Source: an uncultured Oscillospiraceae bacterium (lineage in GTDB: Bacteria > Bacillota > Clostridia > Oscillospirales > Acutalibacteraceae). Taken from it: DNA of 18,232 nt. The number at the start of each line of letters is the position of its first letter. The stretch's first letter is position 1. The position numbers and the translations under genes were made by a program. This document shows positions 7,867 through 14,316 of this stretch, piece by piece. Below the pieces are notes generated by a model. It did not search any database. It was not told the DNA's origin and was given only the letters and a program-made list of their open reading frames with translations. The stretch is from the NCBI GenBank assembly GCA_902489335.1, contig CABTZO010000020.1:1-18232 (forward strand), given 5' to 3'.

Positions 7867-8338
7867 ATGAAAAGTCTTTTTTCAGTTTATTAAAATATTT
7901 TATAAGATAATTTTTTATAATCAGCATTCTCTTTAAATATTCTTTGTAATCATCTATCAGCCAGGGATCGGGAATGCTTTCATATTTTCCGATAGCGGCC
8001 TCTGACAAAGTAATATATTTTTTCTTATATCTCTTAGGTAAAAGAACCTTTTGAAATTTAGTCATACCGATTATAACGTCCGCTTCATCAAATCTTTCTC
8101 GGTCATTTTTGACATAAGATGGAACATGAGCATCGACAGTTACGGGATCAAGTCCTTCCTCCTCAATTAAAACCCGTCTTGTCTTGTCATTTATTTTTGT
8201 CATTTGATTAAAGACCGCAGAAGATTTTACTTCTATTTTTCCGTTTAATACGGGATCATTTTCAACCATTTTGCGAAAAACAAATTCACAGTAAGGGCTG
8301 CGACATATATTTGACGCACATACAAATAAAATTTTCAT
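7865..8338 (-). CDS. Low-molecular-weight protein-tyrosine phosphatase
   Basis: The 157-residue product has the C-x5-R-S phosphate-binding loop at its N-terminus (CASNICRS, Cys7 and Arg13) and the late acidic motif DPW with general acid Asp124. Its length is normal for the family. The residue at position 11 of the loop is Ile, as in tyrosine phosphatases, and not Thr as in the arginine phosphatase YwlE. Ser9 stands where Gly is usual. The gene starts 3 bases after the sugar kinase stop, so it is the last gene of the tetR-kinase transcript. Why a protein phosphatase shares a transcript with a sugar kinase is unclear. It could equally act on a small phosphorylated compound, but that is only a guess. 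Confidence 0.88.
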   Translation of the reverse strand: MKILFVCASNICRSPYCEFVFRKMVENDPVLNGKIEVKSSAVFNQMTKINDKTRRVLIEEEGLDPVTVDAHVPSYVKNDRERFDEADVIIGMTKFQKVLLPKRYKKKYITLSEAAIGKYESIPDPWLIDDYKEYLKRMLIIKNYLIKYFNKLKKDFS

Positions 8339-8341
8339 AGA

Positions 8342-9958
8342 TTATCCATTCAACGCCTTAAATGCTTTTTTGTTATTTTTATACAAATCCTTAAACACCG
8401 CAAAGCCCTTGTCATAGACAGCTTTATTTTTTTCGTTTGGTGTGAATCTCTTTGTAACTTTTATGTATTTATCAACTTCGTTCAGATTGTTTATTGCACC
8501 TATTCCGACACCTACTATCGCTGCAGCACCGACAGCACCGACATTCTGCGGAAAAGCAACCGTCTCAACATTTTTGCCTAAAATATCAGCTAATATTTGA
8601 GATGTTACGTCGGAAAGTGCTCCGCCACCGACAAATCTGACAGTATCAGAAATTTCTGTCTTTTTTGATTGTGCTTCAAGCATCCAACGTTTATGATAAC
8701 AAACTCCTTCAATAACTGAACGAATAAGATCTTTTTTGCCGGTTTCAATTTTTATATTGAAAAACATACCGGCCGCATTTGGATCTTCAAACGGGCAACG
8801 GTTGCCATGAAGCCAAGGTGTAAAAATAACTCCGTTTGAGCCTGCCGGAACCTGATCGATAACTTCTGACATATAGTCGTATAAACTTGTATATGCTTCT
8901 TCAAATTCTTCCGGTGCTTCCGTAACATCTTTTTTGTCAAGATAGATATCAATTTCATCAAGTGCTAAATGATTTTTTACCCATTCCAAGCACTTGCCCG
9001 AAGTCTCAAGTTCGGCAAAATAGTTGTATAATCCATCCTCTGCTCCCACAATAGCTGCAATCATTGCATTAGCATCAACCATAGACTTATTTACTATGGT
9101 TGAAACCCAACCTGAGGTTCCGGAATATATGTGTGTATCGCCAAGATGAACAGATCCTGCACCGATACCGATTAATGAGGAATCATTTCCGCCGCCGAAT
9201 ACCGGAATACCCGCCATAAGGCCAAGATCAGATGCCGCCTTTTCTGTCAAAGGCCCTACAATATCGGTTGAATTGATAATTTCGGGCAGATGATCCATGT
9301 TTACTCCGACCATCTTGCATACCTGCTTACTCCAACCTTCGTGACCTTTTCTTATATCATATAAAAGAGCTGCAAAAGCTGAATCTCTTACCATAACACA
9401 TCTGTCAGTACAACGGCAGAGAAGATATTCTTTTACATCAAGCCATTTATATATTTTTTCATAAACTTCCGGTTCGTTTTCTTCAATCCATTTATATTTC
9501 CAAATAGGATCTTTAACCGAAGATGAAACTGCACCTGTATAGTAAAGATAGGGGATTGCTTTGAAGATATTTGCGCCCGCAATTTGAGGACCGTATGCCA
9601 TTCCATCTTTAAGCTGTTTTTTTGCTCTCTGATCCATATAACTCATAGCTCTTCTGAGAGCTTTGCCGTTCTCATCTACGACAACAAGTCCTTGAGCTTG
9701 TGAACAAAAAGAAATACCCTTTATATCTTTTGGGGAAATTTTATCTTTGACTTTCTCGTCTGCAAAAATAAGTTGTGTGGTTTCGCACATCGCATCCCAC
9801 CACTCATCTACATCTTGTTCAGCTCCACCGTTTTCCAAAATGTAAAGGTTATAACCGCAGGATTCGGCTTTTATAAGTTCTATTGAATGATCAATTTTGA
9901 AAAGACAGGTTTTAACTCCTGTTGTTCCCACATCATAACTTATTACATAGTTTTCCAT
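8342..9958 (-). CDS. FGGY-family carbohydrate kinase
   Basis: The 538-residue product is an ATP-dependent sugar kinase related to xylulokinase and gluconokinase. The N-terminal phosphate-binding strand is DVGTTGVK (9-16). A conserved substrate-side motif with D109-Q110-R111-A112 follows. The predicted catalytic base is Asp259 in GGGNDS, then GTSG at 280-283, and the C-terminal adenosine motif is FVGGGALSD. Both halves of the fold are complete. The ATG at 9958 has a GGGGGA ribosome binding site and lies 10 bases after the tetR stop. The divergent operon carries a class II aldolase, which often cleaves the phosphorylated ketose made by such a kinase. The sugar is not identifiable; xylulose- or ribulose-like substrates are only possibilities. 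Confidence 0.88.
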   Translation of the reverse strand: MENYVISYDVGTTGVKTCLFKIDHSIELIKAESCGYNLYILENGGAEQDVDEWWDAMCETTQLIFADEKVKDKISPKDIKGISFCSQAQGLVVVDENGKALRRAMSYMDQRAKKQLKDGMAYGPQIAGANIFKAIPYLYYTGAVSSSVKDPIWKYKWIEENEPEVYEKIYKWLDVKEYLLCRCTDRCVMVRDSAFAALLYDIRKGHEGWSKQVCKMVGVNMDHLPEIINSTDIVGPLTEKAASDLGLMAGIPVFGGGNDSSLIGIGAGSVHLGDTHIYSGTSGWVSTIVNKSMVDANAMIAAIVGAEDGLYNYFAELETSGKCLEWVKNHLALDEIDIYLDKKDVTEAPEEFEEAYTSLYDYMSEVIDQVPAGSNGVIFTPWLHGNRCPFEDPNAAGMFFNIKIETGKKDLIRSVIEGVCYHKRWMLEAQSKKTEISDTVRFVGGGALSDVTSQILADILGKNVETVAFPQNVGAVGAAAIVGVGIGAINNLNEVDKYIKVTKRFTPNEKNKAVYDKGFAVFKDLYKNNKKAFKALNG

Positions 9959-9968
9959 TATTTTCCCC

Positions 9969-10640
9969 CTATTTTAATTTCTTTATATCCGTTTTTTCAA
10001 ATGTGAATGCGGATTCTAAAAATTTAAGCAATTCTCTAACCATTTTTTCCTCATCTTCAAAAATCTCTTCTCCGCAATATATTCTCAGTCTTTCACGATG
10101 ATAGTCACAGGTGTATGAAAATTGCAAAGACATTAAAAGTGTATCAAAGAAAAAGGCAAATAACTTGGGATCGCAGTCGCGTCTAATATCTCCGTCAGAT
10201 ATACATTTTTTTATGAAAGCTGTGTAGAGTTTTGCGGAATGTGCTTCGACTTCATTGGCAAAGGCACTTATATCATATTTTGGACTGACCTTTGTTATCT
10301 CGTTATATAGTTTTACGTATTTTGAATTCTTGCCGGAAGTCTTTTGTATGGCTCTTATCAGTTTTTCTGCTCTGACTAAAATTTTATCGTCACTTTCGGC
10401 AACACTTTTTAAAAAATCATCGAGAGTTTTTGTCGCATGTTTAACACAGGTAAGGAAAAAAGCCTCTTTTGTCGGAAAATATTTGTATAAAAGCCCGACA
10501 CTTATGCCGGCTTTTTTTGCTATAACATTAATATTTGCAGATTCCAAGCCGAGAGTTGAAAATTCATCAATCCCGGTTTGTAATATTTTAATCTTTCTAT
10601 CTTCGTCACAACGATCGAATGCTTCTTTATAATATCTGAT
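9969..10640 (-). CDS. TetR/AcrR-family regulator without a canonical start codon
   Basis: The N-terminal helix-turn-helix is typical of TetR: EDRKIKILQTGIDEF forms helix 1, then ANINVIAKKAGISVGLLYKYF carries helices 2-3. The first ordinary start in frame is TTG at 10547, which would remove helix 1 and cannot be right for a working protein. Upstream in frame there is no ATG, GTG or TTG before the stop at 10703-10701. I chose ATC at 10640, giving 223 residues, because an AAAGGA site lies 10 bases upstream and the protein then begins RYYKEAF as in related TetR proteins. ATA at 10661 and ATT at 10592 are alternatives, and a one-base error or frameshift is possible. The C-terminal ligand domain spans about 75-220. 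It probably represses both divergent operons; the ligand is unknown. Confidence 0.8.
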   Translation of the reverse strand: MRYYKEAFDRCDEDRKIKILQTGIDEFSTLGLESANINVIAKKAGISVGLLYKYFPTKEAFFLTCVKHATKTLDDFLKSVAESDDKILVRAEKLIRAIQKTSGKNSKYVKLYNEITKVSPKYDISAFANEVEAHSAKLYTAFIKKCISDGDIRRDCDPKLFAFFFDTLLMSLQFSYTCDYHRERLRIYCGEEIFEDEEKMVRELLKFLESAFTFEKTDIKKLK

Positions 10641-10660
10641 AGCTAAGGTATCCTTTCTTA

Positions 10661-10674
10661 TGAGCCATTGCTCA
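10661..10674. promoter_or_regulatory. Putative TetR operator on the tetR side
   Basis: The palindrome TGAGC-CATT-GCTCA lies just downstream of the expected tetR transcription start (near 10680). It has the same half-sites and spacing as the palindrome at the aminotransferase promoter. Confidence 0.65.
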
Positions 10675-10686
10675 CTCGTGTATGAA

Positions 10687-10715
10687 ATTTTAACATAAAG
10701 CTAAACTTGTGACAA
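10687..10715 (-). promoter_or_regulatory. Strong putative promoter of the tetR-kinase-phosphatase operon
   Basis: On the reverse strand, TTGTCA (10715-10710) and TAAAAT (10692-10687) are 17 bases apart, with a TGt extension upstream of the -10 box. Transcription would begin near 10680, placing the translational start of tetR below that point. Confidence 0.75.
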
Positions 10716-10741
10716 GTAGCAAAAGAAAATGAAAATTACTC

Positions 10742-10770
10742 TTTATTTTTGTCTTAAATGATGATACAAT
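10742..10770 (+). promoter_or_regulatory. Putative promoter of the aminotransferase-aldolase operon
   Basis: TACAAT (10765-10770) is a good -10 box; the -35 match 17 bases upstream (TTTATT, 10742-10747) is poor. A start near 10777 puts the palindrome at 10785-10802 immediately downstream. TATATT at 10780-10785 is an alternative -10 box. Confidence 0.45.
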
Positions 10771-10784
10771 AGTTGCAAATATAT

Positions 10785-10802
10785 TGTGAGCGACTGCTCA
10801 CA
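10785..10802. promoter_or_regulatory. Putative TetR operator on the aminotransferase side
   Basis: A 7-bp perfect inverted repeat, TGTGAGC-GACT-GCTCACA, lies between the promoter and the ribosome binding site. Its core TGAGC-N4-GCTCA is identical to that of the site at 10661-10674, as expected for one dimeric repressor binding both promoters. Confidence 0.7.
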
Positions 10803-10824
10803 GAAATGTTAAACGGAGGTTTTT

Positions 10825-12306
10825 ATGGATAATAATAATTTTGCTATTACCGAATATCCCGATACAGATCAAATTATAAGAGAATTAGATAATCTTATTA
10901 AAAAACCTATTTATTCCATAGGTAAAGAAGCTCTGTCGGAATACGAGAGAGATTATTATGAAAAGAAATGTAAAAAATCAAAAGAGATGATTTCGCAAGC
11001 TAAGGAATATATTCCGGGTGGTGTTCAACACAATCTCGCTTTCAACTATCCGTTCCCGCTTGTATTTACAAAGGCAGAAGGTGCTTATCTTTACGATATT
11101 GACGGAAATAAGTACTATGATTTTCTTCAGGCAGGAGGACCGACAGTATTAGGCTCAAATGATCCTGTTGTAAGAGATGCTGTTATGCAACTTCTCAAAG
11201 AATGTGGTCCGTCAACCGGACTTTTTCATGAATATGAATACAAGCTTGCAAAGAAAATCGCAGATTCCGTTCCGTCGGTAGAAATGTTCAGAATGTTGAA
11301 CTCAGGAACTGAGTCTTGTATGTGTGCGATAAGAGTTGCTCGTCTTGCAACCGGACATAAAAATGTACTTAAAATGGGCGGCGCATACCATGGCTGGTCA
11401 GATCAGCTCGCTTGGGGTATAAGAATACCCGGAACTAAGAACATTCAAGCTAAAGGTGTTCCGGGATACTTGTTCAAACATACACAGGAATTTTTCCCGG
11501 GTGATTTGAACGATCTTGAAAAGAAATTAAAGTTAAATGAACTTAACGGCGGAACAGCCTGCGTATTTATCGAACCTATCGGACCTGAATCTGCAACTCG
11601 TCCGCTTTCAAAAGAATTCGTAAAAGGCGTTGAAAAACTTTGTCATCAATATGGAGCACTCTTTATCTGTGATGAAGTTGTTTCCGGATTCAGAATAGGA
11701 ATGTCCGGTGCTCAGGGTTATTACGGCGTTGATCCTGACCTTACTATCTTTGGTAAAGTTATTGCCGGCGGATACCCGGGAGCAGGCGGAATCGGCGGTC
11801 ATAAAGATGTAATGAAACATCTTGGTGCAGGACTCGATTCTTCAGGAAAGAAAATTAAAAAGGCTCTTTGCGGCGGAACTCTTGCGGCAACACCTATTTC
11901 CTGTGTCGCTGGTTATGTTGCTATCAGCGAAATTGAAAAGAGAAATGCTTGCCGTAAAGCCGGTGAAATGGGAGACAGACTCGTTGCAGGACTTAAAAAG
12001 AGCATTGAAAAATATAACTTACCGTTTGTTGCATATAACATCGGTTCAGTATGTCATTTGGATACTGTCGGAACAATGCACTTTGCAATAGACTGGAAGA
12101 AACCTTGGGAACTTCTCAATATTTTGAAACAGACATCCGCAAGACAAAAGGAAATGGAACACATGGGTTGTGCTTATATGGCTGAAGGACTTGTAACCTT
12201 GGCAGGATCAAGACTCTATACTTCTGCTGCTTATACACCCGAACTTATCGATGATGCTATTGCAAGATTTGATAAAGTAATGTCTAAGTGTCAAGAGATA
12301 AAATAA
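10825..12306 (+). CDS. Class-III PLP aminotransferase, glutamate-1-semialdehyde-aminomutase-like
   Basis: The 493-residue product is a fold-type I, PLP-dependent enzyme. Residues 53-90 match the start of glutamate-1-semialdehyde aminomutase (AKEYIPGGV, then GAYLYDIDG), followed by NSGTES (159-164), AYHGW (187-191), the cofactor Asp283 in CDEVVSGFR, the PLP lysine Lys311 in FGKVIAGG, and GGTLAATP at 350-357. About 50 extra residues precede the family core. No heme genes are nearby, so a role in tetrapyrrole synthesis is unlikely. The gene heads an operon with a class II aldolase and lies divergent from a sugar kinase. That points to transamination or amino-group migration on a small sugar-like carbonyl compound. 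The ATG has a GGAGG site five bases upstream. The family is clear, the reaction is not. Confidence 0.85.
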   Translation: MDNNNFAITEYPDTDQIIRELDNLIKKPIYSIGKEALSEYERDYYEKKCKKSKEMISQAKEYIPGGVQHNLAFNYPFPLVFTKAEGAYLYDIDGNKYYDFLQAGGPTVLGSNDPVVRDAVMQLLKECGPSTGLFHEYEYKLAKKIADSVPSVEMFRMLNSGTESCMCAIRVARLATGHKNVLKMGGAYHGWSDQLAWGIRIPGTKNIQAKGVPGYLFKHTQEFFPGDLNDLEKKLKLNELNGGTACVFIEPIGPESATRPLSKEFVKGVEKLCHQYGALFICDEVVSGFRIGMSGAQGYYGVDPDLTIFGKVIAGGYPGAGGIGGHKDVMKHLGAGLDSSGKKIKKALCGGTLAATPISCVAGYVAISEIEKRNACRKAGEMGDRLVAGLKKSIEKYNLPFVAYNIGSVCHLDTVGTMHFAIDWKKPWELLNILKQTSARQKEMEHMGCAYMAEGLVTLAGSRLYTSAAYTPELIDDAIARFDKVMSKCQEIK

Positions 12307-12317
12307 GGGAGGATACC

Positions 12318-13469
12318 ATGGTTGTCGATATAAACAAAGTTAAAGATCAGGTTATTGAAGCCGGAAAAAGACTTGTAAAAGAAGGACTAATTGCCCGTAC
12401 TTGGGGTAATGTCAGCGCAAGAATATCAAACACACAGTTTGTTATCACTCCGAGCGGAAAGACTTATGAAAGCTTAACTCGTGACGATATTGTTGCCGTC
12501 AATATCGACGATTTGGAATACAGCGGAAACGTTAAGCCTTCATCCGAAAAGGGAGTTCACGCAAAAATTTACAAGGCAAGACCTGATATCAACTTTATAA
12601 TTCATACACATCAAATCTATGCTTCTGTTTTGGGCGTTTCCGGTGATACTTATGAAATACCCGAAGGTGAGTATAAGACTCTTGCGGGACCTGTCGTAAC
12701 CGCAAAATACGGTCTTTCTTCAACCGGCATTTTAAGTGATGCGGTTAGAGATGCAGTCTTGGAAAATAAAAATTCAAATGCTGTTTTGATGAAACATCAC
12801 GGAACGGTTTGTATGGGTAAAGATTATGAGGAAACTTTCAAAGTTTCGAGAGAGCTTGAAGATTTTTGTAAATCAAAAGTTTCTGCCGTTGATTCAAGAA
12901 TACTTGAAGATACAAAGGCTTCAAACGATTTAGGCTCAAGTGAAAGATTCGGGAATATCTTTGTGCTTACAATGAAAGACGGAACAAGTTATACATGTGG
13001 AGTTGAATCGGGAGCGGGTGTAACTACTCTCGCTCCACGAGTTTCAAAACTTCACGCCGAAATATATAAAACATCTGATGTCAAATTTATCAAACAATAT
13101 ACAGGAAAATATGCTGTTGCTCTCAGCGCAAAGGGCGAAACATTGAGTCCGTTTTTAGATGATTTTGCGCAAATTGCAGGCGTTGATGTAAAATGCAAAA
13201 AACTTGATAAAGTAGATTTCAGAACAGATTATAAAGAGATTGCAAAAGCACTCAAAGGCAGAAATGCTGTCTTGATTGAGGGCGAAGGTGCTCTTTGCAC
13301 AGGTAACACCAAGTCGGATGCTAATGCCGTGGAACTTGTGCTTGAAAAAGAATGTCTGACAAATCTCTATTGTAAACATATATCTCATGCTTTGCCGCTT
13401 TCAAAGCTTGACTGTTTTATAATGAGAACAGTTTATGTTATGAAATATTCAAAACAGGCAGGATATTAA
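12318..13469 (+). CDS. Class II aldolase/adducin-family protein with a degenerate second domain
   Basis: I start the gene at ATG 12318 because GGGAGG lies 5 bases upstream, after the previous stop; an upstream in-frame ATG at 12288 would overlap that gene. The 383-residue product has a complete class II aldolase domain (about 5-190): Glu77 (SSEKGVH), zinc ligands His96 and His98 (HTHQIYAS) and His161 (KHHGTV), as in fuculose-phosphate aldolase. A second stretch (about 225-375) repeats the same order, HAEIYKTSDVKFI then AVLIEGEGALCTG. The HxH pair is replaced by residues of KQYTGKYA and the HHG by GEG, so it should bind no metal. The gene probably cleaves or epimerises a phosphorylated sugar made by the neighbouring kinase. 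Substrate unknown. Confidence 0.87.
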   Translation: MVVDINKVKDQVIEAGKRLVKEGLIARTWGNVSARISNTQFVITPSGKTYESLTRDDIVAVNIDDLEYSGNVKPSSEKGVHAKIYKARPDINFIIHTHQIYASVLGVSGDTYEIPEGEYKTLAGPVVTAKYGLSSTGILSDAVRDAVLENKNSNAVLMKHHGTVCMGKDYEETFKVSRELEDFCKSKVSAVDSRILEDTKASNDLGSSERFGNIFVLTMKDGTSYTCGVESGAGVTTLAPRVSKLHAEIYKTSDVKFIKQYTGKYAVALSAKGETLSPFLDDFAQIAGVDVKCKKLDKVDFRTDYKEIAKALKGRNAVLIEGEGALCTGNTKSDANAVELVLEKECLTNLYCKHISHALPLSKLDCFIMRTVYVMKYSKQAGY

Positions 13470-13483
13470 TGCGTTATTAAGAT

Positions 13484-13515
13484 AAAAAGAGTGAGCTTTT
13501 GCTCACTCTTTTTTA
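13484..13515 (+). terminator. Intrinsic terminator of the aminotransferase-aldolase operon, containing an operator-like palindrome
   Basis: A 13-base-pair perfect stem (13484-13496 with 13501-13513) has a TTTT loop and ends in a T run. Its upper part reads GTGAGC-TTTT-GCTCAC (13491-13506), the same half-sites and 4-base spacing as the two putative TetR operators. Confidence 0.9.
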
Positions 13516-13525
13516 TATAAATTTA

Positions 13526-13554
13526 ATGACATTTATATATTTTTATTATAAAAT
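13526..13554 (+). promoter_or_regulatory. Putative promoter of the DUF4234 gene
   Basis: ATGACA (13526-13531) and TAAAAT (13549-13554) are 17 bases apart, in a very AT-rich stretch just after a terminator. The start would fall near 13561, leaving about 19 bases before the ATG. Confidence 0.5.
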
Positions 13555-13579
13555 AAATAAAAAGGAAAAAGGTGATTTT

Positions 13580-14272
13580 ATGCGACAGATGGAAAAGAAA
13601 AATATAGTTTTATATATTGTTTTGACTTTTTGTACCTTTGGATTATTCGGAATTTATTGGGCATACATTATCGGCAGAGATTCAACATATATGGATGACG
13701 AAAATGAAAGCATAACGGTCAATGTTTTACTTATGCTACTATTCCCGATAGTAGGCAATTATTTTTGTGAGAAAAAGTTGGTTTCGGCTTGTGAAAAACT
13801 CAAAATGAAGCATGAAGATCAATCCATATTACTTTTAATTTTAGGTTTAGTGGGATTTCCTTTTGTGGGTTTCATTGTTCTTCAAGATACAATGAATAAG
13901 ATGATTGATTTTTATAATAATCAATATTCGGAGAATGAGAACAATCAGGGACAAAAAACAAGTTTTGTTCCGAAATCAGAGATTAAAACGGAAAATAAAG
14001 ATACAAAATTAGATGATTTTTCAAAAGAATTCAAAGAATTGGCAGAGGACAGAAAAGTTTTAGAAGATGAATCTTTGAAAAATGAAAACACAGATAAAAT
14101 TGTAAAATTGCTTTATGATGATAAAGAATTGACAGTTAAATTTTTAAACGAAAGATGTTCAAAAGAGCAATTTATAATAATTAAAGAAATCTATGACAAA
14201 ATAAATATTGAAGAACACGAAGAATTTAAAAACGCCTTTGAAAATCTTTCGGAAAAATATTCAAACGAATAA
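13580..14272 (+). CDS. DUF4234-domain membrane protein with a charged C-terminal tail
   Basis: I place the start at ATG 13580, which has an AAAAAGG site seven bases upstream; a longer in-frame ATG at 13499 lies inside the preceding terminator. The 230-residue product has three hydrophobic segments at about 9-31, 46-62 and 82-101. The first contains the DUF4234 hallmark (FCTFGLFGIYWAY). After residue 112 the chain is hydrophilic, rich in Lys, Glu, Asp and Asn, and predicted to be helical, with a possible coiled coil at about 143-230. Function is unknown for the family. The gene stands alone between its own promoter and a two-way terminator shared with thrS. Confidence 0.75.
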   Translation: MRQMEKKNIVLYIVLTFCTFGLFGIYWAYIIGRDSTYMDDENESITVNVLLMLLFPIVGNYFCEKKLVSACEKLKMKHEDQSILLLILGLVGFPFVGFIVLQDTMNKMIDFYNNQYSENENNQGQKTSFVPKSEIKTENKDTKLDDFSKEFKELAEDRKVLEDESLKNENTDKIVKLLYDDKELTVKFLNERCSKEQFIIIKEIYDKINIEEHEEFKNAFENLSEKYSNE

Positions 14273-14283
14273 AAAAGTTAAAT

Positions 14284-14316
14284 AAAAATCGGACTCGACG
14301 AGTCCGATTTTTGTTT
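14284..14316. terminator. Bidirectional intrinsic terminator between the DUF4234 gene and thrS
   Basis: A perfect 13-pair stem (14284-14296 with 14300-14312) closes on GAC and is flanked by A on the left and T on the right. It serves both convergent genes. Confidence 0.9.

Noticed and set aside
10255..10632. A 125-codon forward frame opposite tetR
   Set aside because: It is antisense to the helix-turn-helix region and has no own signals.
10749..10770. TTGTCT with TACAAT as the aminotransferase promoter
   Set aside because: The two boxes are only 10 bases apart, too close for a sigma-A promoter.
10825..12306. Calling the aminotransferase hemL
   Set aside because: No heme-pathway genes are nearby, it has about 50 extra N-terminal residues, and it shares an operon with an aldolase.
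12288..12317. Upstream ATG as start of the aldolase gene
   Set aside because: It would overlap the aminotransferase end and lacks a ribosome binding site, while ATG 12318 has GGGAGG at the right distance.
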